DNA of 64,000 nt from Chlorocebus sabaeus (Eukaryota; Chordata; Mammalia; Primates; Cercopithecidae). A program made the position numbers and the translations under genes. This document shows, piece after piece, positions 50,701 through 63,569 of the stretch. Position 1 is the first letter of the stretch. Each line of letters opens with the position of its first letter. The stretch spans positions 682,001-746,000 of the forward strand of contig NW_027328092.1 of assembly GCF_047675955.1 (NCBI RefSeq). The letters are read 5' to 3'. Under the pieces are notes generated by a model. The model searched no databases and was not told where the DNA came from. It saw only the letters and a list, made by a program, of their open reading frames with translations.

Positions 50701-53700
50701 TTCCCTTCAGGAAGCCTTTCGCTAAGTCTGTTCTTGTGGAATATTCAAGGTGATATCTGGAAGCCCATAGAGTGCTATGGTGAAAAAGGAAATATCTTCC
50801 GTTAAAAACTGGAAAGAAGCTTTCTGAGAAACTGCTCTGTGTTCTGTTAATTCATCTCACAGAGTTACAGCTTTCCCCTCAAGAAGACTTTCGCTAAGAC
50901 TGTTCTTGTGAAATTTGCACATTGATATCTGGAAGTCCATACAGGGCTACGGTGTAAAAGGAAATATCTTCCGATAAAAACTGGAAGGAAGCTTTATGAG
51001 AAACTGCTTTGTGTCCTGTTAATTCATCTCACAGAGTTACAGCCTTCCCTTCAAGATGCCTTTCGCTAAGACTCTTCTTGTGGAATTGGCAAAGTGTTAT
51101 TTGGAAGCCCGTAGAGGTCTACGGTGAAAAAGGAAATATCTTCCTTTAAAAACTGGAAAGAAGCTTTCTGAGAAACTGCTTTGTGTTCTGTTAATTCATC
51201 TCACAGAGTCACTGCTTTCACCTCAAGAATCCTTTCGCTGAGACTCTTCATGTGGAAATTTCATAGTGATATTTTCAAGCCCATAGAGGGCTAAGGTGAA
51301 AAAGGAAATATCCTAAGATAAAAACTGAAAAGAAGCATTCTGAGAAACTACTTTGTGTTCTGTTAATTCATCTCACAGTGTTACAGCTTTGCCCTCAAGA
51401 AGCCTTTCGCGAAGACACTTCTTGTGGAATTTGCAAAGTGATATTTGGAAGCCCATAGAGGGCTATGGTGAAAAAGGAAATATCTTTTGTTAAAAACTGA
51501 AAGAGGCTTTCTGAGAAACTGCTCTGTGTTCTATTAATTCATCTCACAGAGTTACTGCTTTCCCAGAAAGAAGCCATTCTCTAAGATTCTTCTTGTGGAT
51601 TTTTCAAAGTGATATTGGAAGCCCATAGAGGGCTATGGTGAAAAAGGGAATATCTTCCGTTAAAAACTGGAAAGAATCTTTCTGAGAAACTACTTTGTGT
51701 TCTGTTAATTCATCTCACAGAGTTACAGCTTTCCCCTCAAGAAGCCTTTCGCTAAGACTGTTCTTCTGGAATTTTGAAAGTGATATTTGGAATCCCATAG
51801 AGGGCTATGGTGAAAAAGGAAAGATCTTCCGTTAAAAACTGGAAAGAACCTTTCTGAGAAATTGCTTTGTGTTCTTTTAATTCATCTCACAGAGTTACTG
51901 CGTTCCTCTCAGGAAGCCTTTCGCTAAGACTGTTCTTGTGGAATTTGCAAAGTGATATTTGGAAGCCCATATAGGGTTATGGTGAAAAAGGAAATATCTT
52001 CCGTTAAAAACTGTAAAGAAGCATTCTGAGAAACTGCTTTGTGTTCTCTTAGTTCATCTCACAGAGTTACAGCTTGCCCCTCTAGAAGCCTTTCGCTAAG
52101 ACTGTTCTTGTGGAATTTGCAAAGTGACATTTGGAAGCCCATAGTGGGCTATGGTGAAAAAGGAAATATCCTAAGATAAAAACTGAAAAGAAGCTTTCTG
52201 AGAAACTGCCTTGTGTTCTGTTAATTCATCTCACAGGGTTACAGCTTTCTCCACAAGAAGCCTTTCGCTAAGACTGTTCTTGTGGAATTTCAAAGTGATA
52301 TTTGTAAAGCCATAGAAGGATATGATGAAAAAGGAAATATCTTCTGTTAAAAACTGGAAAGAAGCTTTCTGAGAAACTGCTTTGTGTTCTGTCAATTCAT
52401 CTCACAGAGATACAGCTTTCTCCTCAAGAAGTTTTCGCTAAGACTGTGCTTCTGGAATTTGGAAAGTGATATTTGGAAGCCCATAGAGGGCTACGGTGAA
52501 AAAGGAAATAACTTCCGTTAAAAAACAGGAAAGAAGCTTTCTGAGAAACTGCTTTGTGTTCTGCTAATTCATCTCAAGAGTTACAGCTTTCCCCTCAAGC
52601 AGTCTTTCGCTAAGACTGTTCTTGGGGAATTTGCAAAGTGATATTTGGAAGCCCATAGAGGGCTATGGTGAAAAAGGAAATATCCTAAGATAAAAACTGG
52701 GAAGAATCTTTCTGAGAAATTGCTTTGTGTTCTGTTAATTCATCTCACAGAGTTACTGCATTCGCCTCAAGAAGCCTTTCGCTAAGACTGTTCTTGTGGA
52801 ATTTGAAAAGTGATATTTGGAAGCCCATAGAGGGTTATGGTGAAAAAGGAAAATCTTCCCTTAAAAACTGGAAAGAAGCTTCCTGAGAAACTGCTTTGTG
52901 TTCGGTTAATTCAACTCACAGTTACTGCTTTCTCCTCAAAAAGCCTTTCGCTAACACTGTTCTTATGCAATTTGCAAAGTGATATTTGGAAGCCCTTAGA
53001 GGGTTAAGGTGAAAAAGGAAATATCTACCGTTAAAAACTGTAAAGAAGCTTTCTGAGAAACTGCTCTGTGTTCTGTTAATTCATCTCACAGTGTTACAGC
53101 ATTCCCTTCAGGAAGCCTTTCGCTAAGTCTGTTCTTGTGGAATATTCAAGGTGATATCTGGAAGCCCATAGAGTGCTATGGTGAAAAAGGAAATATCTTC
53201 CGTTAAAAACTGGAAAGAAGCTTTCTGAGAAACTGCTCTGTGTTCTGTTAATTCATCTCACAGAGTTACAGCTTTCCCCTCAAGAAGCCTTTCGCTAAGA
53301 CTGTTCTTGTGAAATTTGCACATTGATATCTGGAAGTCCATACAGGGCTACGGTGTAAAAGGAAATATCTTCCGATAAAAACTGGAAGGAAGCTTTATGA
53401 GAAACTGCTTTGTGCCCTGTTAATTCATCTCACAGAGTTACAGCCTTCCCTTCAAGATGCCTTTCGCTAAGACTCTTCTTGTGGAATTGGCAAAGTGTTA
53501 TTTGGAAGCCCGTAGAGGTCTACGGTGAAAAAGGAAATATCTTCCTTTAAAAACTGGAAAGAAGCTTTCTGAGAAACTGCTTTGTGTTCTGTTAATTCAT
53601 CTCACAGAGTCACTGCTTTCACCTCAAGAATCCTTTCGCTGAGACTCTTCATGTGGAAATTTCATAGTGATATTTTCAAGCCCATAGAGGGCTAAGGTGA

Positions 53701-56700
53701 AAAAGGAAATATCCTAAGATAAAAACTGAAAAGAAGCATTCTGAGAAACTACTTTGTGTTCTGTTAATTCATCTCACAGTGTTACAGCTTTGCCCTCAAG
53801 AAGCCTTTCGCGAAGACACTTCTTGTGGAATTTGCAAAGTGATATTTGGAAGCCCATAGAGGGCTATGGTGAAAAAGGAAATATCTTTTGTTAAAAACTG
53901 AAAGAGGCTTTCTGAGAAACTGCTCTGTGTTCTATTAATTCATCTCACAGAGTTACTGCTTTCCCAGAAAGAAGCCATTCTCTAAGATTCTTCTTGTGGA
54001 TTTTTCAAAGTGATATTGGAAGCCCATAGAGGGCTATGGTGAAAAAGGGAATATCTTCCGTTAAAAACTGGAAAGAATCTTTCTGAGAAACTACTTTGTG
54101 TTCTGTTAATTCATCTCACAGAGTTACAGCTTTCCCCTCAAGAAGCCTTTCGCTAAGACTGTTCTTCTGGAATTTTGAAAGTGATATTTGGAATCCCATA
54201 GAGGGCTATGGTGAAAAAGGAAAGATCTTCCGTTAAAAACTGGAAAGAACCTTTCTGAGAAATTGCTTTGTGTTCTTTTAATTCATCTCACAGAGTTACT
54301 GCGTTCCTCTCAAGAAGCCTTTCGCTAAGACTGTTCTTGTGGAATTTGCAAAGTGATATTTGGAAGCCCATATAGGGTTATGGTGAAAAAGGAAATATCT
54401 TCCGTTAAAAACTGGAAAGAAGCATTCTGAGAAACTGCTTTGTGTTCTCTTAGTTCATCTCACAGAGTTACAGCTTGCCCCTCTAGAAGCCTTTCGCTAA
54501 GACTGTTCTTGTGGAATTTGCAAAGTGACATTTGGAAGCCCATAGTGGGCTATGGTGAAAAAGGAAATATCCTAAGATAAAAACTGAAAAGAAGCTTTCT
54601 GAGAAACTGCCTTGTGTTCTGTTAATTCATCTCACAGGGTTACAGCTTTCTCCACAAGAAGCCTTTCGCTAAGACTGTTCTTGTGGAATTTCAAAGTGAT
54701 ATTTGTAAAGCCATAGAAGGATATGATGAAAAAGGAAATATCTTCTGTTAAAAACTGGAAAGAAGCTTTCTGAGAAACTGCTTTGTGTTCTGTTAATTCA
54801 TCTCACAGAGATACAGCTTTCTCCTCAAGAAGTTTTCGCTAAGACTGTGCTTCTGGAATTTGGAAAGTGATATTTGGAAGCCCATAGAGGGCTACGGTGA
54901 AAAAGGAAATAACTTCCGTTAAAAAACAGGAAAGAAGCTTTCTGAGAAACTGCTTTGTGTTCTGCTAATTCATCTCAAGAGTTACAGCTTTCCCCTCAAG
55001 CAGTCTTTCGCTAAGACTGTTCTTGGGGAATTTGCAAAGTGATATTTGGAAGCCCATAGAGGGCTATGGTGAAAAAAGAAGTATCTTCCGTTAAAAAGTG
55101 GAAAGAATCTTTCTGAGAATCTGCTTTGTGTTCTGTTAATTCATCTCACAGTGTTACAAATCTCTCCTCAAGTAACCTTTAGCTAAGGCTGATCTTGTGG
55201 AATTTGGAAAGTGATATTTGGAAGCCCATAGGGGGCTATGGTGAAAAAGGAAGTATCTTCCGTTAAAATCTGGAAGAAGATTTCTGAGAAACTACTTTGT
55301 GTTCTGTTAATTCATCTCAGAGACTTACATCTTTCCCCTCATGAAGCCTTTCCCTAAGACTCTTCTTGTGGAATTTGCAAAGTGATATTTCGAAGCCCAC
55401 AGAGGGCTATGGTGAAAAAGGAGATATCCTAAGATAAAAACTGAAGAGAAACTTTCTGAGAAACTGCTCTGTATTCTCTTAATTCATCTCACAGAGTTAC
55501 TGCGTTCCCCTCAAGAAGCCTTTCGCTAAGACTGTTCTTGTGGAATTTGAAAAGTGATATTTGGAAGCCCATAGAGGGTTATGGTGAAAAAGGAAAATCT
55601 TCCCTTAAAAACTGGAAAGAAGCTTCCTGAGAAACTGCTTTGTGTTCGGTTAATTCAACTCACAGTTACTGCTTTCTCCTCAAAAAGCCTTTCGCTAACA
55701 CTGTTCTTATGCAATTTGCAAAGTGATATTTGGAAGCCCTTAGAGGGTTAAGGTGAAAAAGGACCTATCTACCGTTAAAAACTGTAAAGAAGCTTTCTGA
55801 GAAACTGCTCTGTGTTCTGTTAATTCATCTCACAGTGTTACAGCATTCCCTTCAGGAAGCCTTTCGCTAAGTCTGTTCTTGTGGAATATTCAAGGTGATA
55901 TCTGGAAGCCCATAGAGTGCTATGGTGAAAAAGGAAATATCTTCCGTTAAAAACTGGAAAGAAGCTTTCTGAGAAACTGCTCTGTGTTCTGTTAATTCAT
56001 CTCACAGAGTTACAGCTTTCCCCTCAAGAAGCCTTTCGCTAAGACTGTTCTTGTGAAATTTGCACATTGATATCTGGAAGTCCATACAGGGCTACGGTGT
56101 AAAAGGAAATATCTTCCGATAAAAACTGGAAGGAAGCTTTATGAGAAACTGCTTTGTGTCCTGTTAATTCATCTCACAGAGTTACAGCCTTCCCTTCAAG
56201 ATGCCTTTCGCTAAGACTCTTCTTGTGGAATTGGCAAAGTGTTATTTGGAAGCCCGTAGAGGTCTACGGTGAAAAAGGAAATATCTTCCTTTAAAAACTG
56301 GAAAGAAGCTTTCTGAGAAACTGCTTTGTGTTCTGTTAATTCATCTCACAGAGTCACTGCTTTCACCTCAAGAATCCTTTCGCTGAGACTCTTCATGTGG
56401 AAATTTCATAGTGATATTTTCAAGCCCATAGAGGGCTAAGGTGAAAAAGGAAATATCCTAAGATAAAAACTGAAAAGAAGCATTCTGAGAAACTACTTTG
56501 TGTTCTGTTAATTCATCTCACAGTGTTACAGCTTTGCCCTCAAGAAGCCTTTCGCGAAGACACTTCTTGTGGAATTTGCAAAGTGATATTTGGAAGCCCA
56601 TAGAGGGCTATGGTGAAAAAGGAAATATCTTTTGTTAAAAACTGAAAGAGGCTTTCTGAGAAACTGCTCTGTGTTCTATTAATTCATCTCACAGAGTTAC

Positions 56701-58081
56701 TGCTTTCCCAGAAAGAAGCCATTCTCTAAGATTCTTCTTGTGGATTTTTCAAAGTGATATTGGAAGCCCATAGAGGGCTATGGTGAAAAAGGGAATATCT
56801 TCCGTTAAAAACTGGAAAGAATCTTTCTGAGAAACTACTTTGTGTTCTGTTAATTCATCTCACAGAGTTACAGCTTTCCCCTCAAGAAGCCTTTCGCTAA
56901 GACTGTTCTTCTGGAATTTTGAAAGTGATATTTGGAATCCCATAGAGGGCTATGGTGAAAAAGGAAAGATCTTCCGTTAAAAACTGGAAAGAACCTTTCT
57001 GAGAAATTGCTTTGTGTTCTTTTAATTCATCTCACAGAGTTACTGCGTTCCTCTCAAGAAGCCTTTCGCTAAGACTGTTCTTGTGGAATTTGCAAAGTGA
57101 TATTTGGAAGCCCATATAGGGTTATGGTGAAAAAGGAAATATCTTCCGTTAAAAACTGGAAAGAAGCATTCTGAGAAACTGCTTTGTGTTCTCTTAGTTC
57201 ATCTCACAGAGTTACAGCTTGCCCCTCTAGAAGCCTTTCGCTAAGACTGTTCTTGTGGAATTTGCAAAGTGACATTTGGAAGCCCATAGTGGGCTATGGT
57301 GAAAAAGGAAATATCCTAAGATAAAAACTGAAAAGAAGCTTTCTGAGAAACTGCCTTGTGTTCTGTTAATTCATCTCACAGGGTTACAGCTTTCTCCACA
57401 AGAAGCCTTTCGCTAAGACTGTTCTTGTGGAATTTCAAAGTGATATTTGTAAAGCCATAGAAGGATATGATGAAAAAGGAAATATCTTCTGTTAAAAACT
57501 GGAAAGAAGCTTTCTGAGAAACTGCTTTGTGTTCTGTTAATTCATCTCACAGAGATACAGCTTTCTCCTCAAGAAGTTTTCGCTAAGACTGTGCTTCTGG
57601 AATTTGGAAAGTGATATTTGGAAGCCCATAGAGGGCTACGGTGAAAAAGGAAATAACTTCCGTTAAAAAACAGGAAAGAAGCTTTCTGAGAAACTGCTTT
57701 GTGTTCTGCTAATTCATCTCAAGAGTTACAGCTTTCCCCTCAAGCAGTCTTTCGCTAAGACTGTTCTTGGGGAATTTGCAAAGTGATATTTGGAAGCCCA
57801 TAGAGGGCTATGGTGAAAAAAGAAGTATCTTCCGTTAAAAAGTGGAAAGAATCTTTCTGAGAATCTGCTTTGTGTTCTGTTAATTCATCTCACAGTGATA
57901 CAAATCTCTCCTCAAGTAACCTTTAGCTAAGGCTGATCTTGTGGCATTTGGAAAGTGATATTTGGAAGCCCATAGGGGGCTATGGTGAAAAAGGAAGTAT
58001 CTTCCGTTAAAATCTGGAAGAAGATTTCTGAGAAACTACTTTGTGTTCTGTTAATTCATCTCAGAGACTTACATCTTTCCC
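47792..58081 (+). repeat. Super-unit C, 10,290 bp, 60 monomers
   Basis: Sub-units 47792-50364, 50365-52765, 52766-55337 and 55338-58081. It shares T at 48098 and A at 48313 with super-unit B. It differs from B in having T at 52014 (B has G at 41724) and G at 57805 (B has A at 47515). The right neighbour, unit 24, does not continue the super-unit pattern. Confidence 0.92.
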
Positions 58082-60825
58082 CTCATGAAGCCTTTCCCTA
58101 AGACTCTTCTTGTGGAATTTGCAAAGTGATATTTCGAAGCCCACAGAGGGCTATGGTGAAAAAGGAGATATCCTAAGATAAAAACTGAAGAGAAACTTTC
58201 TGAGAAACTGCTCTGTATTCTCTTAATTCATCTCACAGAGTTACTGCGTTCCCCTCAAGAAGCCTTTCGCTAAGACTGTTCTTGTGGAATTTGAAAAGTG
58301 ATATTTGGAAGCCCATAGAGGGTTATGGTGAAAAAGGAAAATCTTCCCTTAAAAACTGGAAAGAAGCTTCCTGAGAAACTGCTTTGTGTTCGGTTAATTC
58401 AACTCACAGTTACTGCTTTCTCCTCAAAAAGCCTTTCGCTAACACTGTTCTTATGCAATTTGCAAAGTGATATTTGGAAGCCCTTAGAGGGTTAAGGTGA
58501 AAAAGGACATATCTACCGTTAAAAACTGTAAAGAAGCTTTCTGAGAAACTGCTCTGTGTTCTGTTAATTCATCTCACAGTGTTACAGCATTCCCTTCAGG
58601 AAGCCTTTCGCTAAGTCTGTTCTTGTGGAATATTCAAGGTGATATCTGGAAGCCCATAGAGTGCTATGGTGAAAAAGGAAATATCTTCCGTTAAAAACTG
58701 GAAAGAAGCTTTCTGAGAAACTGCTCTGTGTTCTGTTAATTCATCTCACAGAGTTACAGCTTTCCCCTCAAGAAGCCTTTCGCTAAGACTGTTCTTGTGA
58801 AATTTGCACATTGATATCTGGAAGTCCATACAGGGCTACGGTGTAAAAGGAAATATCTTCCGATAAAAACTGGAAGGAAGCTTTATGAGAAACTGCTTTG
58901 TGTCCTGTTAATTCATCTCACAGAGTTACAGCCTTCCCTTCAAGATGCCTTTCGCTAAGACTCTTCTTGTGGAATTGGCAAAGTGTTATTTGGAAGCCCG
59001 TAGAGGTCTACGGTGAAAAAGGAAATATCTTCCTTTAAAAACTGGAAAGAAGCTTTCTGAGAAACTGCTTTGTGTTCTGTTAATTCATCTCACAGAGTCA
59101 CTGCTTTCACCTCAAGAATCCTTTCGCTGAGACTCTTCATGTGGAAATTTCATAGTGATATTTTCAAGCCCATAGAGGGCTAAGGTGAAAAAGGAAATAT
59201 CCTAAGATAAAAACTGAAAAGAAGCATTCTGAGAAACTACTTTGTGTTCTGTTAATTCATCTCACAGTGTTACAGCTTTGCCCTCAAGAAGCCTTTCGCG
59301 AAGACACTTCTTGTGGAATTTGCAAAGTGATATTTGGAAGCCCATAGAGGGCTATGGTGAAAAAGGAAATATCTTTTGTTAAAAACTGAAAGAGGCTTTC
59401 TGAGAAACTGCTCTGTGTTCTATTAATTCATCTCACAGAGTTACTGCTTTCCCAGAAAGAAGCCATTCTCTAAGATTCTTCTTGTGGATTTTTCAAAGTG
59501 ATATTGGAAGCCCATAGAGGGCTATGGTGAAAAAGGGAATATCTTCCGTTAAAAACTGGAAAGAATCTTTCTGAGAAACTACTTTGTGTTCTGTTAATTC
59601 ATCTCACAGAGTTACAGCTTTCCCCTCAAGAAGCCTTTCGCTAAGACTGTTCTTCTGGAATTTTGAAAGTGATATTTGGAATCCCATAGAGGGCTATGGT
59701 GAAAAAGGAAAGATCTTCCGTTAAAAACTGGAAAGAACCTTTCTGAGAAATTGCTTTGTGTTCTTTTAATTCATCTCACAGAGTTACTGCGTTCCTCTCA
59801 AGAAGCCTTTCGCTAAGACTGTTCTTGTGGAATTTGCAAAGTGATATTTGGAAGCCCATATAGGGTTATGGTGAAAAAGGAAATATCTTCCGTTAAAAAC
59901 TGTAAAGAAGCATTCTGAGAAACTGCTTTGTGTTCTCTTAGTTCATCTCACAGAGTTACAGCTTGCCCCTCTAGAAGCCTTTCGCTAAGACTGTTCTTGT
60001 GGAATTTGCAAAGTGACATTTGGAAGCCCATAGTGGGCTATGGTGAAAAAGGAAATATCCTAAGATAAAAACTGAAAAGAAGCTTTCTGAGAAACTGCCT
60101 TGTGTTCTGTTAATTCATCTCACAGGGTTACAGCTTTCTCCACAAGAAGCCTTTCGCTAAGACTGTTCTTGTGGAATTTCAAAGTGATATTTGTAAAGCC
60201 ATAGAAGGATATGATGAAAAAGGAAATATCTTCTGTTAAAAACTGGAAAGAAGCTTTCTGAGAAACTGCTTTGTGTTCTGTTAATTCATCTCACAGAGAT
60301 ACAGCTTTCTCCTCAAGAAGTTTTCGCTAAGACTGTGCTTCTGGAATTTGGAAAGTGATATTTGGAAGCCCATAGAGGGCTACGGTGAAAAAGGAAATAA
60401 CTTCCGTTAAAAAACAGGAAAGAAGCTTTCTGAGAAACTGCTTTGTGTTCTGCTAATTCATCTCAAGAGTTACAGCTTTCCCCTCAAGCAGTCTTTCGCT
60501 AAGACTGTTCTTGGGGAATTTGCAAAGTGATATTTGGAAGCCCATAGAGGGCTATGGTGAAAAAAGAAGTATCTTCCGTTAAAAAGTGGAAAGAATCTTT
60601 CTGAGAATCTGCTTTGTGTTCTGTTAATTCATCTCACAGTGATACAAATCTCTCCTCAAGTAACCTTTAGCTAAGGCTGATCTTGTGGAATTTGGAAAGT
60701 GATATTTGGAAGCCCATAGGGGGCTATGGTGAAAAAGGAAGTATCTTCCGTTAAAATCTGGAAGAAGATTTCTGAGAAACTACTTTGTGTTCTGTTAATT
60801 CATCTCAGAGACTTACATCTTTCCC
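58082..60825 (+). repeat. HOR unit 24, full 16-mer
   Basis: Complete 2744-bp copy with the m3 CA haplotype, GCC in m5 and TTTG in m9. It lacks the T and A changes that mark the first sub-units of super-units B and C. It has T at 59903 in m11, the same change at the same monomer offset as 52014 in super-unit C. It also has the GTGATAC variant near 60639 but not the GTGGCATTT that accompanies it in A, B and C. Confidence 0.93.
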
Positions 60826-63569
60826 CTCATGAAGCCTTTCCCTAAGACTCTTCTTGTGGAATTTGCAAAGTGATATTTCGAAGCCCACAGAGGGCTATGG
60901 TGAAAAAGGAGATATCCTAAGATAAAAACTGAAGAGAAACTTTCTGAGAAACTGCTCTGTATTCTCTTAATTCATCTCACAGAGTTACTGCGTTCCCCTC
61001 AAGAAGCCTTTCGCTAAGACTGTTCTTGTGGAATTTGAAAAGTGATATTTGGAAGCCCATAGAGGGTTATGGTGAAAAAGGAAAATCTTCCCTTAAAAAC
61101 TGGAAAGAAGCTTCCTGAGAAACTGCTTTGTGTTCGGTTAATTCAACTCACAGTTACTGCTTTCCCCTCAAAAAGCCTTTCGCTAACACTGTTCTTATGC
61201 AATTTGCAAAGTGATATTTGGAAGCCCTTAGAGGGTTAAGGTGAAAAAGGACATATCTACCGTTAAAAACTGTAAAGAAGCTTTCTGAGAAACTGCTCTG
61301 TGTTCTGTTAATTCATCTCACAGTGTTACAGCATTCCCTTCAGGAAGCCTTTCGCTAAGTCTGTTCTTGTGGAATATTCAAGGTGATATCTGGAAGCCCA
61401 TAGAGTGCTATGGTGAAAAAGGAAATATCTTCCGTTAAAAACTGGAAAGAAACTTTCTGAGAAACTGCTCTGTGTTCTGTTAATTCATCTCACAGAGTTA
61501 CAGCTTTCCCCTCAAGAAGCCTTTCGCTAAGACTGTTCTTGTGAAATTTGCACATTGATATCTGGAAGTCCATACAGGGCTACGGTGTAAAAGGAAATAT
61601 CTTCCGATAAAAACTGGAAGGAAGCTTTATGAGAAACTGCTTTGTGTCCTGTTAATTCATCTCACAGAGTTACAGCCTTCCCTTCAAGATGCCTTTCGCT
61701 AAGACTCTTCTTGTGGAATTGGCAAAGTGTTATTTGGAAGCCCGTAGAGGTCTACGGTGAAAAAGGAAATATCTTCCTTTAAAAACTGGAAAGAAGCTTT
61801 CTGAGAAACTGCTTTGTGTTCTGTTAATTCATCTCACAGAGTCACTGCTTTCACCTCAAGAATCCTTTCGCTGAGACTCTTCATGTGGAAATTTCATAGT
61901 GATATTTTCAAGCCCATAGAGGGCTAAGGTGAAAAAGGAAATATCCTAAGATAAAAACTGAAAAGAAGCATTCTGAGAAACTACTTTGTGTTCTGTTAAT
62001 TCATATCACAGTGTTACAGCTTTGCCCTCAAGAAGCCTTTCGCGAAGACACTTCTTGTGGAATTTGCAAAGTGATATTTGGAAGCCCATAGAGGGCTATG
62101 GTGAAAAAGGAAATATCTTTTGTTAAAAACTGAAAGAGGCTTTCTGAGAAACTGCTCTGTGTTCTATTAATTCATCTCACAGAGTTACTGCTTTCCCAGA
62201 AAGAAGCCATTCTCTAAGATTCTTCTTGTGGATTTTTCAAAGTGATATTGGAAGCCCATAGAGGGCTATGGTGAAAAAGGGAATATCTTCCGTTAAAAAC
62301 TGGAAAGAATCTTTCTGAGAAACTACTTTGTGTTCTGTTAATTCATCTCACAGAGTTACAGCTTTCCCCTCAAGAAGCCTTTCGCTAAGACTGTTCTTCT
62401 GGAATTTTGAAAGTGATATTTGGAATCCCATAGAGGGCTATGGTGAAAAAGGAAAGATCTTCCGTTAAAAACTGGAAAGAACCTTTCTGAGAAATTGCTT
62501 TGTGTTCTTTTAATTCATCTCACAGAGTTACTGCGTTCCTCTCAAGAAGCCTTTCGCTAAGACTGTTCTTGTGGAATTTGCAAAGTGATATTTGGAAGCC
62601 CATATAGGGTTATGGTGAAAAAGGAAATATCTTCCGTTAAAAACTGGAAAGAAGCATTCTGAGAAACTGCTTTGTGTTCTCTTAGTTCATCTCACAGAGT
62701 TACAGCTTGCCCCTCTAGAAGCCTTTCGCTAAGACTGTTCTTGTGGAATTTGCAAAGTGACATTTGGAAGCCCATAGTGGGCTATGGTGAAAAAGGAAAT
62801 ATCCTAAGATAAAAACTGAAAAGAAGCTTTCTGAGAAACTGCCTTGTGTTCTGTTAATTCATCTCACAGGGTTACAGCTTTCTCCACAAGAAGCCTTTCG
62901 CTAAGACTGTTCTTGTGGAATTTCAAAGTGATATTTGTAAAGCCATAGAAGGATATGATGAAAAAGGAAATATCTTCTGTTAAAAACTGGAAAGAAGCTT
63001 TCTGAGAAACTGCTTTGTGTTCTGTTAATTCATCTCACAGAGATACAGCTTTCTCCTCAAGAAGTTTTCGCTAAGACTGTGCTTCTGGAATTTGGAAAGT
63101 GATATTTGGAAGCCCATAGAGGGCTACGGTGAAAAAGGAAATAACTTCCGTTAAAAAACAGGAAAGAAGCTTTCTGAGAAACTGCTTTGTGTTCTGCTAA
63201 TTCATCTCAAGAGTTACAGCTTTCCCCTCAAGCAGTCTTTCGCTAAGACTGTTCTTGGGGAATTTGCAAAGTGATATTTGGAAGCCCATAGAGGGCTATG
63301 GTGAAAAAAGAAGTATCTTCCGTTAAAAAGTGGAAAGAAGCTTTCTGAGAATCTGCTTTGTGTTCTGTTAATTCATCTCACAGTGTTACAAATCTCTCCT
63401 CAAGTAACCTTTAGCTAAGGCTGATCTTGTGGAATTTGGAAAGTGATATTTGGAAGCCCATAGGGGGCTATGGTGGAAAAGGAAGTATCTTCCGTTAAAA
63501 TCTGGAAGAAGATTTCTGAGAAACTACTTTGTGTTCTGTTAATTCATCTCAGAGACTTACATCTTTCCC
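60826..63569 (+). repeat. HOR unit 25, full 16-mer
   Basis: Complete 2744-bp copy with the m3 CA haplotype and GCC in m5. CCCCTCAAAA at the m2/m3 boundary (near 61164) is shared with unit 4. Its m15 has AAGCTTTC near 63338, as in unit 1, and its m16 has the GGTGGAAAAGG A-box near 63473, as in units 2 and 10. Private changes are AAGAAACTTTC near 61448 (m4) and TCATATCAC near 62002 (m7). Confidence 0.93.
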
